Origin: Hemileia vastatrix
Lineage: Eukaryota > Basidiomycota > Pucciniomycetes > Pucciniales > Zaghouaniaceae
DNA: 64,000 nucleotides
Direction: 5' to 3'
Assembly (NCBI GenBank): GCA_030280995.1
Contig: JASXTE010000002.1
Coordinates: 38,375,183-38,439,182, forward strand
Numbering within the stretch: the stretch's first letter is position 1; every line of letters starts with the position of its first letter. Below, piece by piece: positions 46,061-58,149 of the stretch. The position numbers and the translations under genes were made by a program. The notes under the pieces are model-generated. The model was not told where the DNA came from. It ran no database searches and worked only from the letters and a program-made list of their open reading frames with translations.

Positions 46061-48136
46061 AAAATGTTTTATGTCAAAATAATTTTTTTGAAAATATCCC
46101 CCCTTCTATTTACTTTAACAGGGGGTGGGGATCACCATTTTTTTCTAACTCAGAAAAAAATTTATGACAAAAAAAATGGAAATACCCTCCACTGTGTTTT
46201 ATTGAAGTAGGGGCATATATTGGCAAAATTTATGTTCATTGCATAAATTAGCATGTAAACAAGTCTTATAAAAAATTAACAAACCTAAATTAATGAAAAC
46301 TCCAGTAAAAATGTGAGTGGAAATTTACTGTGACTAAAGTCAATGAAATCAAACACAAATGTATACATGAACCTCATGAGAAAAACAAATTTCCTCATGA
46401 TTACCGTTATAAAACACTTGGCTGATGGCTCATTAATTTAGGTTAGTAGAGTATCATATATGACGTGTAAAATGTTAATTCATGAAATAAAAATAAAAAT
46501 TGACAACCTATATTACACCCTATACTTTTTTTTACCTAATGTTTTTTGTTTTACCTCACCTATTTATCATAACTTATCAATCCTATTGACCAGCTGCCTA
46601 TTGATTTGAAAAGAAAAGCCAAAGTGAGTAAATTCTTCACAGGATTCTAAACTAGGTGGTGCTTTATTTGTCTCAAAATTGGATGAAGCTTACCTAGAAA
46701 GATCTCCTCAAACTACCTGAAAGAAATAGTCCCAAATATTGCCAAAAAAAGAGTCCTAAAAGTTCAACAAAAGAGCCCCAAAGGTTGCCAAAAAAGTGTC
46801 CCAAAGGTACCCAAAAAGTTTTCTAAAAGTTTCCAAAAAAAGTGTCTCAAAATTATCCTAAAAGTACTCCGAAATTCTCCAAAAAGGTTTCCCGAAAGTA
46901 CCCTAAAACCTCCCCAAAAATTTCCAGAAAAGTGCCAAAAGGTTTTCAGAAAAATGGAAAAAAGTATTAAAAAAAGTTTCAGAAATTGTCCAAAAAAGTG
47001 CCAAAATGACTTAAAAATAATTTAAAATGCTTTTGAATGATTTTGAATGGTTTCAAAAGGTTTCTGAGAATTTCCAAATTGATTTAGTGAAAAAATAGAG
47101 CTGAAATAGCCCAAAATCACCTACAATTCACTGAGAAATGCTTGGAAAATGTTTCTGGAAGGTTTTAACAAAGTAAAAAAAATAAAAACAGGCCAAAAGC
47201 ACCTCAAAGTAAGTGAAAATAGCTCTGAAAACATTCCAAAAATTTTTCTGAATGATTCCAAAGCAATTTAGCAAAGATAAAGGCCAAAAAATTGAAAATG
47301 CCTAAAAATGACCAAAAAACACAAAAAAGTCAATAAATAAAAAATAAAAATGATAGATAACAAGAAAAAAAGGGAAAAAAAGGGGAGTGAAAGGGAAATA
47401 TGAAAAGATAAGTCAGAAATTAAAAAAAAAGATGATAAAAAAAGAAACAAAAAAAAGAGACAAGGAAAAAGACATTTCAATTAGCAATTAAATTCAAAAA
47501 AATGAGAAATTGACTTACTTGAGTGCTGTGAAGTGGGAAGTATCAGAACCAACAATGAATGATTGAAGTTGGAGATGAAGAGAAGATTAAATATCTTAGT
47601 GAGACAGAATCTTAGAAATTTTATGCAATCTCAAGTCTGGGAGCTGAATTAAAACAAATGAAACTGAGAAACTGAGGAATTTTATTGGCAAAAATTATTA
47701 CACAAAAAACAAAATTGTAAATCAGTTAAGCTAGGCCATCAAAATAAGAATCTGCAGCAGTGATCTCAAGTTGATGGAGGACTGAAAGTGGCATGTTATG
47801 TTAGTGAACCGTGGTAAAGATTAAGAGTAAGTGTGTGATTATGAGATTGATTAAGTTCTGATAAGTCATATACCTTGCACATAGGAATAAGCCCTTAAGG
47901 ATTAGGTGAAAAAAATCTAGATGTTGGTGTCTTTGTACCTAGTGCTGACTGATCATGATGATGAAGGGAAGTGTTTTGATGACTTGTTTGACCCAAAAGA
48001 AGATGTGTTTGGGGACAAATACACTGTTGAAATACACCTATCCAGGGCAGGTGTATTTAATTTTTTGATGGCAGGTTTGGTACCGTTTTTTTGGTGTGTT
48101 TATGTGGTGTATTTGGTAATTTTCGAGACCCCCTAA
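46061..48136. other. Gene-free stretch with degenerate repeats and a Harbinger-type end
   Basis: From 46715 to about 47000 it is a run of degenerate CCAAAAAAGTGTCC-like short repeats. From 47400 to 47650 it resembles the 3' region of family C on the minus strand. It ends at 48133 in an inverted GGGGGTCTCG terminus followed by TAA. No gene seen. Confidence 0.5.
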
Positions 48137-48349
48137 TTTAAATTAAATAACCTTAAAGATTTTCTGAAAATAATTAATAAGAATAATTATTAATTTACTT
48201 CAATTTTACAAGTTTTTTTTTTGATTAATTCTGGACAAAAAAAAAGAAAAAAAAGAAAAAAAAAAGAAATGTTAATAATACTTTTCTGTCAATTTTTTAC
48301 TTTTTCCCTCATTGGTGCCTGTAAAACTTTTTTGTTAATGTTTTCATTA

Positions 48350-48600
48350 CTCCTTCATTATTCCCCTTTCTCTTCTTTTAAAACTTCTCCAAAGCCCATT
48401 TCAAACTCCCTACAACCCCCCAAATACCTCCAAAATACCACCAAACCCTATCCAAAATCCCCTCAATCCCCCCTATAACCCCTCTATCTCCCTCTACACC
48501 CACTTCAACACCCCCCAACCCACTTCAAAACCCCCCCAAAACCCCACTCAAACTGCCCTTATACCCCCTTCAAAACTCTCCCTTAACCCCCCCAACCTGT
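48350..48600 (+). repeat. C-rich simple tract
   Basis: Repeated CCCCC/ACCCC blocks with CAAA spacers. No coding potential claimed. Confidence 0.7.
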
Positions 48601-48719
48601 TCATTTGATAACAAAAGATTGTTATCAATTTTTGGTTAGTTAATGAATAGTTGATTACAGTTTTTTGTTAGATAATGAAAAATTTATAACTAACAATCAA
48701 TCAATAAAAATTTTCTGTT

Positions 48720-49020
48720 AATAAGAAAATAGGGAGGAGGGGGTAAGGGGGGATGTGGAGGGGGGTAAGAGGGGAACTAGGGGGAATTTGAGCATGGGAT
48801 ATGAGGGGGTTATAGGGAGGGTTTGAAGCAGGTGTAGGGGTGGTTTGAGGGGGAATTTGAGGGGGTTATAGGGGAAGTTTGAAGCAGGTGTAGGGGGGGT
48901 TTGAGGAAGCCAAGGAGGAAGGAAAGGGGGGGTTAGAGGCAGCCATAGAGAAAGGAAAGGTGGGAATGAGGATACCAAGGAGGGGGGAAAGGTGGGATAA
49001 TGACCAGGCCAAGGAGGGAT
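48720..49020 (+). repeat. G-rich tract inside the 3' region of C1
   Basis: Dense runs of 3-6 G (GGAGGGGGTAAGGGGGGATG and similar). On the minus strand it encodes a Pro/Leu/Ser-rich 118-codon frame that I regard as incidental. Flanking sequence aligns to the pyrimidine-rich part of C4 near 38100, so this is a local expansion. Confidence 0.7.
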
Positions 49021-49753
49021 AAAGAGGGGAAGATGGACAGTAAAAAAAAGAGAAAAAAGGGAGAGAAAGAACAAAAAAAAGAGTTAATTTATCCTTGAAA
49101 ACCAGAAAAAGAACTACTTACAAAAAAAAGAAAGAAAGAAATGAAAAAAGAAAAAAAGTCAAAAATCAAAAAAAATTATAATTAGCAAACAAAAAATCAA
49201 AAGAAATGAATAAAATGACATACCTGGAGAGATGAGATGAGAAAATAAATGATACAAAAATGTTTGAGGGATGTTTGAGGAGAAGAGAAACAGGATATAA
49301 GGGATTATTGAAAAAAAGGACTGACTGAAAATTCATGCTATAGCTGAAAATATGCAATTTCATGTTGTGGTGGTGACCAAAAACAAAAGAGACAAGGAAA
49401 AAGAGAATTTTTCTGAAAATTCAAAATAAAAGTCTATATGCAAAAATAAAATTACAAAATTAAGAGAATATTACACACAACTTGATCATTTGAAGAGTGT
49501 GAAAAAATTAAAAGGGTTTTATTGAGAAAAGTTGGAGTATTATTGGCATAATGATGGAGCATATCCCAGTGAGAAGAAAGATTATTAGTAGATAAAAATG
49601 AAATGAAAATTGTAATAACTTAAGAGAAAATCACTAAATCTCACAATGTGCTAGTGTTATTGGAAGAATTTTTGCCTATATGATAGTGGTTTGAGAAATA
49701 GAAGTTTTGGATATAGTGGGAGGTGTTTCAACTTGTTAATCTTCATACAACTC

Positions 49754-50855
49754 TTACCATTGATCTTTGAGGTCAGTGAGTTGGATATGAAGTATAGTGA
49801 AACACAGAATCCAGTTGATCAATGCCTTCATTTTGGACCTATTTCTAAGAGGACTTCTTAATTCCCTTAAACTTGAAAAACAAACTTTCAAGATTCCAAT
49901 AGAATGTTCAATACAGACTCTGGACTTTGCAAAATGATTGTTGAACTTGGAATTTTGACAGTCTTCAGATTCTGCTCCCCCAAAAGCAGGAAGTACATAC
50001 TTTCCATTCACATAAGCAGAATCTGAAAGAAGATACTGATATTCATCAAAGAATTTTTCAGGTACTTTTGAAATTTGCATTCTTTGAAAACATAGGAGTC
50101 ATGACATGAACCAAGATAGCCAAAAAAGAAAGATATAAATTTTTAGTTTACATCACATATAAGCTGAACAGAATTTGAATATCTGTAGAGAAGATATTGT
50201 TTCTTGTGTTAGTATGAAAGAAAAAGAAAGAATGTAAATAAAAAAAAGCCACCTCATTTTACGGTCAAAGTAATTGTTTCCACCTTGAGCATGTTTCTGA
50301 CTCAAAGTAACTGTAGTACTATCAACAAAACCAATACATCCTGGGAAGCCCTCTGCTTGCATAACCTGAGATGACTCAAGTTGCTCTTCTTTAGTTGTCC
50401 AGGTGAGAAGTTTAGGTTCCAAGGAGTTGATATCAGTGATGTACTGTTTTGTATAAGTGTTAACAGAGCCATTCCCTAAATCAAAGATGTTTTCCAAATT
50501 TTTCAAGGCAGCTTGATTACTGTTGGAACTCAAATGGCATAGTGCAATGGCCAATTTAATTGAAAGATCACATTGTGGTTTTTGAGAAGTATTGTGAAAG
50601 ATGGAGTGGTCCTGAATAAGCTCAAGAAATTTAAGGAAAAATTACTGAGAAGTCCTGAAAAACTGTCTAAAACTGGGTACAGATAGGTTAATAAGGGTTT
50701 GAATGGTGTACTTGTGGGTATGAAGTACTTGAGGCTTTTTAGGAAGAAGGTAAAATTTCCTGGCCATTTTTGATAAAAAAAAGAAAATATTCTTCAATAT
50801 TGGAATCAGAATCGCAATCAGAGTCAAAGAGGAGATCAAGAGCTATGAAAGTCAT
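49754..50855 (-). pseudogene. PIF/Harbinger DDE transposase, broken
   Basis: ATG at 50855. The acidic N-terminus (DSDCDSDSN) is followed by a frame break near 50760, a KPQVLHTHKYTIQTL block, a TAA near 50640, a helical region and the DDE domain. The catalytic residues are visible: Asp in GFVDSTTV (near 50315), Asp in GSCHDSY (near 50095) and Glu in CIEHSIGILK (near 49900), with SDSAY between. A 70-bp intron (50183-50252, GTGGCT...CTACAG) joins KMR to YSNSVQLICDVN in frame, as conserved in the family. A TAA follows that block and one frameshift lies near 50060. About 330 residues before decay. It would cut and paste copies having GGGGGTGTCAGTT ends. Confidence 0.82.
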
Positions 50856-51387
50856 TGCTTGATGTAGCTTATCACAATTTGAGAGTGAGGAAGGCATGAC
50901 TCTTATACGGTGTAAAAATTTAAATGTTGTATGATGTTTTTAGTTATGAAGTGTTATGCTGCAGAGTGCTGTGTATGAATGGGATGATGCTGAAAAATCA
51001 GTGAAATGGGACGTTATGGTGAAATAAGCACTTTTGGTTGAGAAAGTGCAGATTTGAGTTAAATAAGTGACTTTTTTCATTTTGAAATACACCAGTGTTG
51101 GGGCTAGTGTGTTTCAGAAATCCACACTTATTTAAGTGCGGATTTAGTAAAATTTATGTGCAGATTTTCCAGAACTGACACCCCCTAATAATGATTTTAT
51201 TTGATTTATCTCATTTTATACCATTTTTATTTATCTTTTTTAAATTCTAGCTATTATACTCATCTATCTGTCTTTTTTACATTCATATACATTATAATTA
51301 GTCTTAATGCCATTCAATTCATTTTATTTGATTTGATAGATGCTTTTGTATAGCCATGTAGCAGCATTAAGTTGGTTGAAATTGGCT

Positions 51388-51745
51388 GGTGAACTCTGAA
51401 GCACAGCCATAGATCAGAGTCCACATCCAAAAAAATGGGTGGTGAAATCTGATGTACAGCCATAGATCCAAGTACACATGTATCAAAATGGATGTGGTAC
51501 TCTGATTTACAGCCATAGATCAGAGTTAACATGCATAAAAATGTAAGTGATACTCCAATGTATGGCCATAGATCAGGGTACACATGCATAAGAATGGTTG
51601 GTGAATTCTGATGTACAGCTGTAGATCAGAGGCCACATGCTCAAAATTGGATGTGGCTCTCTGATTTATGGCTGTAGATCAGAGTCCACATGCATGAAAT
51701 TGGGAAGTGAACTCTGATCTATGGGTGTACATCAGAGTTCACCAG
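51388..51745 (+). repeat. 53-bp minisatellite, about seven units
   Basis: The AGCCATAGATC-type core recurs at 51405, 51458, 51511, 51564, 51617, 51670 and 51723, exactly 53 bases apart without indels. Most units contain an inverted repeat, for example ACTCTGAT (51499-51506) and ATCAGAGT (51519-51526). A lone related unit sits near 53235. Confidence 0.92.
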
Positions 51746-53642
51746 CTCATTTTGAGAATTCAAAGACTGTTTTTTTCATATGTAATATCAACTTTTGAAA
51801 TAAAATAAGATAAAAAATAAATAACTTAAGATGTAAGAGAATAAAATATAATAAACTAAGACAAAAATAAAATAAAATAAATAAAATAATAGTAAGTGAA
51901 ATGAAATGAAATATAAAATAATTTAATACAGTATTATATATTATGATAGAATAAAATTTAGCAAAATCAGATAAAATAAAATAAAATCAAGTGAAGTAAA
52001 TATTTTTTTAAATAGATTCATAAAAATTAAAGAAAATTTATAACTCATCAAGAAACATTATTAAAAAAATTGACTTTTCTCATTAGCTAGGTTTTTTCAA
52101 GGTAGTTGAAAGAATATAAATATACCAATGCATTAAACTACATACTACAGACAGACCTTGAAGCGTGATAAGCTGTTTATCAATATATATAGGGGTAAAT
52201 AAAATAATTTTTCATGAATAGGGCTATAATAGATCTCATATAAAAAAATTGAATTCAAACGAGCTTAATAGGTTTCTTTATTCCCATTTACCTATGTATT
52301 GAAATTTAATTCTTATCATTTACACCATATACCAGTTTATTTATTGTAAAAACTTTTTTAAAAATTAAAAGAAATTAAATATATTTAATGTTTCAGTTAA
52401 CTTGAAGAATTCTGACAATGAGATTTGCATTGGGAGTTCAATCAGAGATTCATCAAGACTGAGATATACCTTGCTCTAAGATATTAAAAAATTTAAAAGG
52501 ATATTATTCTATTAACTAATTGTTTTTGAAAAAAAAAACAATTTAACTTAGGCAATAGAAGGATGAATATTAAAATAATATATTTAAATAATGTATTTGA
52601 ATTAATTTTTTGTTGATGGTTGTATAAAAATTAAAAGTTGAAGTTCAAATTTGAGACATGTAGAATGGTCTTGTATGAAATTTCAAGTGGAATTTTATGG
52701 GGATTAGGAACAACATTTGTAACTGAAAATAAGCACAGTATAGGATATTCAAATTCAATAAGTTTATCCCAAAAATCATTTTTAAGTACTTGGAATAATA
52801 TTTAATTATAGCTTTTATCTAATGTAAAAGCATTCTTCTAATTTTTAGTAAATATATTTGAGATTTTTGAGTTTTATTATAGGTTTCTTTTTCTCAAAAT
52901 ATTCTATTGATAATAAAATTTAAATAATTTTTCAAAGATATATATAATTATCATCCTCATATAATGAAATTATTTTAAAGAATGAATGTATTAATATGCA
53001 TTGATTAATTTCAATGTTTCATTTCTTTTGATTTTTTCAATTTTTTTATTGATATAAGTATTAAAAACTTCTGCGTCTTGAATTACTAAAGAATTATACA
53101 AAGCCTTAAAATAGAATTTAATTCCAGTTAAATTTAAAATGGAAGTCTTCACTTTTGTATAGTAGGGTGAAGACTTTAAGGCCATAAAACACTATTCATA
53201 TGATTGAAATAAAGCTGCTTCTGTAGAGAGAAATATAAGATGAAGGTGAATTCTGATGTTTGGCCATACAATAGCATCCACTCATTTATTTTTAAAAACT
53301 CTTATTTCAATTTTTCTTAACAAATTTTTCTAATTTTCTCACTCTTACTTGCACATTTATATGTGATCATATTTTCTCAACAAATTTTTTTCAACCCTCT
53401 TTTGAACTTTCACTTTTCTCTCTTCCTTTTTTATTTCACTCCCTATCCCACAAATATTAACCTGTTTTTTGTCCTATAAAATTTTACCTCACTCCTTGCA
53501 ATACCCTTCAATCAACAATAAACCCCTTTCTGTTCCCTTTTTCTATTTTCAATTATATTTACAGCTTCTTTAAACCCGTTTTACTTCCCTCTCTACTCCC
53601 TTTTTTACAACCCATATATCAGCTTTTTATCATCACCCTTTG
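51746..53642. other. AT-rich stretch without genes
   Basis: A (TAAAA)-type run at 51790-51995, then unstructured AT-rich DNA. Only the single minisatellite-like unit near 53235 is recognisable. The sequence ends in CTTTG (53638-53642), the left duplication of the solo LTR. Confidence 0.6.
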
Positions 53643-54754
53643 TATCGGCACGGTCTTCTAGAAGGTGGAAGAAGGAAAGAAGAAAAGGGAGAAAGAAACA
53701 CAAGAAGACAAAGAATGGAAAGTAGGAAAAGAGGGAAGGATGCAAACAAGGGAAAAGGTTTAGTATATAAAGTGAGTAGTTCTAATATTATTGTAATGTA
53801 AGTATTTTAGTTTCAATGCGCAGCAGTCAAATATTATAGTTTAATGTTCTTACCGCAACCTTAAGATTTTGTATATAGTATTTATTTATTTTATTTCAAC
53901 TAAATGTATTACTAGTTAAAAGAAAAGGAATCAATACGTGTATAAAAATGTATAAGTTTAAATAAAGTGTAAAAATGTAAGTGATGCAGCTGAAGGGGGT
54001 TCCCAAGGCCCTTATATAGCCAAGGGGCCCTCTGAAGCACCACAAAAGTAAATACAATAATTTATGAGTAAATGTAAGGGGTGAGAAATCAAAAAATGTA
54101 CTAAATTGTTCAAATGCAGTAGCCAATATTTCACCAGTATTAATTCCCCCTGGATATTACGCATAAATAAGTACAAGACATATAAAAAATAACTAATGTA
54201 ATTTAAAATAAGTATTATGCAGTACTATTTTAAAGTGGGATGTAATATATTACTAGTTTAATTCATAAAATTAATATAAGTAATTATTTTAGATTAAAAT
54301 ATGAGAATGTAATTAGTTTAAATGGTTTAATAAATTTAATTACTTAATTTTGAGCCACAGAAGCGCCCAAAAATCAGGGATAAAAATGTATAAATTATTA
54401 TAAGGGTCTAATAATTAATTAATATTATTATAAGTCAACATTTTGCCTTATAAGTATAATATAATATTATAATTAATTAATTAATATTTTATAATTATTT
54501 AAATACATAAAAATGCGCCCAATTTTTTATAGAATATAATATAATTTATGTTTATTTTAATAGTATATAATTAATAAAATAATAAAATAAATATAACCCT
54601 TATTTTAATTTTATTTAATAAGGTAATTTGTACTTAATTTTATTATGCAATATAATATTAATTTATATACATAAAAAGCATAAATTTTTTCCCTCTTTCA
54701 GGTCCAATAACTTAACATAAGTTTTACTGGGCTCCTGGTACAGCCTGGCTGACA
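53643..54754 (-). repeat. Solo LTR of the B2 type
   Basis: 1112 bp on minus. It starts TGTCAGCCAGGC at 54754 and shares with the B2 LTR the GACCTGAAAGAGGG block and the TTATTGCATAATAAAATT-like stretch. It ends near TCTAGAAG and then TATCGG instead of TGTCGG. The 5-bp duplication CTTTG is at 53638-53642 and 54755-54759, so it arose by LTR-LTR recombination of a full insertion. It is clearly more diverged than B2. Confidence 0.85.
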
Positions 54755-56225
54755 CTTTGCCTTTTGCTACACTTACCATCTCATATGTCCTTTTTTGTTT
54801 CCTTTTTAAAAAAATCCTCTTGATTTCTATGAGTTATATCAGGTATAGAGGTCTGGAGAAGGAGAAAATAAAGATGAGAAGAAGTTGAAAGTGGGAGGGA
54901 TGCTCTTAAAGGGTCAGAGAGGGTTTGATGTAAGAAGAAAGAGTTTAAAGGCATGGAAATATTAGTGTTAAGAGAAAAAAAAAGAAATTTTAACAGGGGA
55001 GTAATATTGAAGATAATTTTTTATTCAAGACAGAAGGTATGAACAGAGAGGTAAGTAATAGTTTTCTACAAAATAAAATAATAATAAAACATGAAAAACA
55101 TGTTCTAAAGCATGGAAAATGAAATGGACTCAACTCAAAAAAACATAAAGAAACCAAAAAAAATATTTTTATATTATTCATTGTAAAAAAATTTCATTTT
55201 ATGTCTTTCTTTTTTCATATTTTGACAATAAAGGGTTAAAATATTGTAAAATATACTATTAAATGCATGTCCTTTTTATTTATTGAATGAAAAACAAAAT
55301 AGATATTTATATTAGAGCTTAATTTTATCACCAAAGTATAATTCATTTCATTTTTATAAGTGCTTTACATTTTTCAGATATTTTTAATATTGATAATGGT
55401 TAATAAAATAATTGTAAAATAATTAGAATTGAATTTTTGCTTCAAATTCTTACTAGGAAAATTTAATGGAAATATTGATTCCTAAAATATTTTTTTTAAT
55501 TATTTACTATAGTGCCTTATAATTTCACCATATATTAAAAATTAGGTAAAATTATTTGAACATCTAAGATCACCTTTTATCAATTTAAATTGGGAAGTTT
55601 CTCCTTTAAAATTCAAAAAATCACAAAATTATTTTAAAAATTTTGTAGCTTTCAAGACTGGCTAAGCTGTGGGAAGGCTGATTTCAATAAACCATTACAA
55701 AATTGTGTTTTTAATGCTTCAAAATTGTTTCAAAGGATGTTCACATGTACTTCAATAAATAATCAAGCTAGCTTCATAAGCGGTTAAATGTACTTTCACA
55801 CTTTATTCCTGATTATTTCATCACTGCCTCAATGTGTTCTCAATTAGATATGAGTTTGGCTTCAAGGTTTTTGACTTGCTAGCAAATCTTCCCCACATAT
55901 TGCATGGTGATAAAACACCAGGAAAATTTTCAGGAGGGGCCAAGGGGAAAATTCTTTATCTGCACCATCAACCTTTCCATCTTCTGCCTTCCCCCTTCTA
56001 CTTCTCTTGGTGAGATTCACCTCTTCTCCAGTCCACTCTGGCGCTTCCTGTTGGAGCCCAATCCCCAGTCTGCTGCTTAGAATCAAGAGAAAGCATCAGT
56101 TCAGGTGGAAAGTCAACTGATGATCACAGAAAATCAGAAGACTCACCTGAGTGGGCCAGGGGGCCAATAATTTAGCACCGTTGTTCCCTTCCCTCCCAGG
56201 ATGAACCTCATTTTCCCTCCAGTCA
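54755..56225. other. AT-rich stretch without a supported gene
   Basis: No coding features. Positions about 55780-55920 resemble the right part of the MITE-like insert at 56421-56662 (GGACTTGCTAACAAG-like, then CCCACATATTGCATGGTG), so it is probably a truncated relative. The short frames at 55862-56290 are not supported. Confidence 0.5.
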
Positions 56226-56420
56226 ATAGGGGATGTCAGTTCTGAAAAATCTCCACTTAAAAGTCCACACTTCAATTTGACCAAATCCACACTTATCTAA
56301 GTGAAAATTTTAAAAACAAACTAAACCAAAAAATGGTGGATTTCAAAAGTGAAATAAGTCACTTATTTAACTCAAATACACACCATCCTTACCAAAAGTT
56401 CTGATTTCACCATAATGTCT

Positions 56421-56662
56421 CACACTACGCAATATAGGGAGTAGAATTGCTAGAAAGTCTCCAATCCAAACTCAGAAAGAACTCAGATGGAACTCATACT
56501 GAACTCTACTTGAAGACCCACCTAAAAATGTTCTGCTGAGTGGTGCTCATCCCTGATTGTATGGTTCCTTTGTCAATAGCTCAATGTGTGTTCAATCTGT
56601 GGTGAATTTGAGTCTAAGTTTGTGGACTTGCTAACAAGTCCGCCCCCATATTGTGCGGTGTC
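56421..56662. mobile_element. MITE-like insertion in C2
   Basis: About 240 bp absent from C1 at the homologous site. The ends are imperfect inverted repeats: CACTACGCAATATAGGG and, reversed, CACCGCACAATATGGGG. The duplication is short (TC or TCA). Confidence 0.6.
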
Positions 56663-56814
56663 ATTTCACTGATTTTTCAGCATCATCACATCCATACACA
56701 GAAATCTGCAGCATAAAACTTCGAAAATCAAACCATTTTACATCATTTAAATTTTTATACCATATAAGAGTCATGTTTTTCTTTCTCTCAAATCATGATA
56801 AGCTACATCAAGCA

Positions 56815-57078
56815 ATGAGTTTTGTAGCTCTTGATCTGCTCTTGGACTCTGATTGTGATTATGATTCTGATCTTGAAGAAGTTTTACTTTTTTTATCAAA
56901 AATGGACAGGAAACATAACCTTCTTTCAGGAAAGCCTCAAGTACTTCATACCCCCAAGTACACCATCCAAACACTTCTTAACCTATCTTTACCTAAAATT
57001 AAACAGATGTATTACTACCTTCTTTTGATTCACAGATATTACTTCCCACTGGGATATGCTCTATCATTATGCCAATAA
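56815..57078 (+). pseudogene. C2 transposase N-terminal relic
   Basis: 87 codons. MSFVALDLLLDSDCDYDSDL matches the start of the C1 transposase and keeps the frame through KPQVLHTPKYTIQTLLNLSL. It then fuses to the sequence beyond the deleted catalytic domain (FPLGYALSLCQ). No catalytic residues remain; a DNA-binding or interfering product is conceivable but not shown. Confidence 0.6.
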
Positions 57079-57550
57079 TACTCCAGAATTTCTTAACACA
57101 ACCCTTTAAATTTTCTTTTAATAATCTTCTAATGATCAAGTTGCATGTATTATTCTATTGGTTTTGTAATTTTATTTTTGCATATTGACTTTTATTTTGA
57201 ATTTTCAGGGAAAGTCTTCTTTTCCCTGTGTCATTTGTTTTTGTTCACCACCTCAACATTAAATCACATATTTTCTGCTATCACATAACTTTTCAGTCTC
57301 TCATTTTTATTTAATCCCTAATATACTTTTTCTTCTCTCCTCAAACATTCCTCAAAGAATTTGAAGTCTATTTTTTTCTCAAATCATCTCTCCAGGTAAG
57401 TCAATTTTTTCCCTTATTATTTTGATATTTGCTAATTGTTATTCTTTTTTCTTTTTTTTATCTCATTTTTCTGGTAAGTAGTTTTGTTTTTCATTCTCAA
57501 GGTAAATTTAACTTTTTATTTTCTCTCCCTCTCACCAGAAAAAAAATGCG

Positions 57551-57720
57551 GGCACCTGATAGCAGGTGCCAATACCTATCTTTGATTTGATTCAGCTTTA
57601 ACTCAGTTTTAATTCTTCTGAGAAGACTGTGCACTGAACACTGAGCATACCAGCTCATGCAGTATCAAATCTGAGTTATGCTTGAATCACAAATGGATTG
57701 AGGGGTTGGCACCTTCTGGA
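57551..57720. mobile_element. Second MITE-like insertion in C2
   Basis: Interrupts C2 where C4 is continuous (near 38050). The left side has a perfect hairpin GGCACCTG-ATAG-CAGGTGCC at 57551-57570. AGCAGGTGCCAATACC is mirrored by GGTTGGCACCTTCT near 57704-57717. Exact limits uncertain. Confidence 0.5.
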
Positions 57721-58149
57721 AGTTTCTGGCTGTCTTTTTATGGTGTCTTTTCTTTCTTTTTTTAGCTCCATCATCCTACTCTTTATCCCTCCTTGACATG
57801 GTCATTAACCACCCTTTCACCCTTTCCCTTATTTCTATTTTTTTTGGTTCAATGTAATTTAAACATGTAAATTGCACATTATTTAATTATTTCACTTGCT
57901 CCATATTCAATTTACCCCAAATTCCAACTCCACTCTTTCTCACTCTATTTTTCCTACCTTTCAATTAAGGTAAGTTTCATCTCCTTTTTTCATGCCTATA
58001 TGATATCTCTTTCTTTCTATGAAAATTTCATATTTAAATAGATTTAGGACTCTTATCTGGATAAAAGTGGACTTATTCAACTCCTCATGTTGTCTTTTTC
58101 ATTGTCACTTTTCAAGTTTCAAAAAAATTTGAAAATCAGAGTTTTAATT

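Larger units (their letters stand above)
48720..51185 (-). mobile_element. PIF/Harbinger element C1 with transposase
   Basis: The 5' end at 51185 reads GGGGGTGTCAGTTCTGG on the minus strand and is flanked by TAA/TTA, the trinucleotide this superfamily prefers. It holds the transposase pseudogene and the family C 3' region. The 3' end is not resolved; it lies at or left of the G-rich tract. Confidence 0.65.

Noticed and set aside
47921..48136. 71-codon frame on plus near the Harbinger-type end
   Set aside because: No conserved motif and it runs into the terminal repeat.
48718..49074. 118-codon Pro/Leu-rich frame on minus
   Set aside because: Direct consequence of the G-rich simple tract.
51388..51745. 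Regular 53-bp repeats as a possible CRISPR array
   Set aside because: The whole 53 bases are repeated; there are no unique spacers and no cas genes, and the genome is fungal. It is a minisatellite.
54990..56290. Several 60-75 codon frames
   Set aside because: No similarity, no start context and no conservation between repeated parts.
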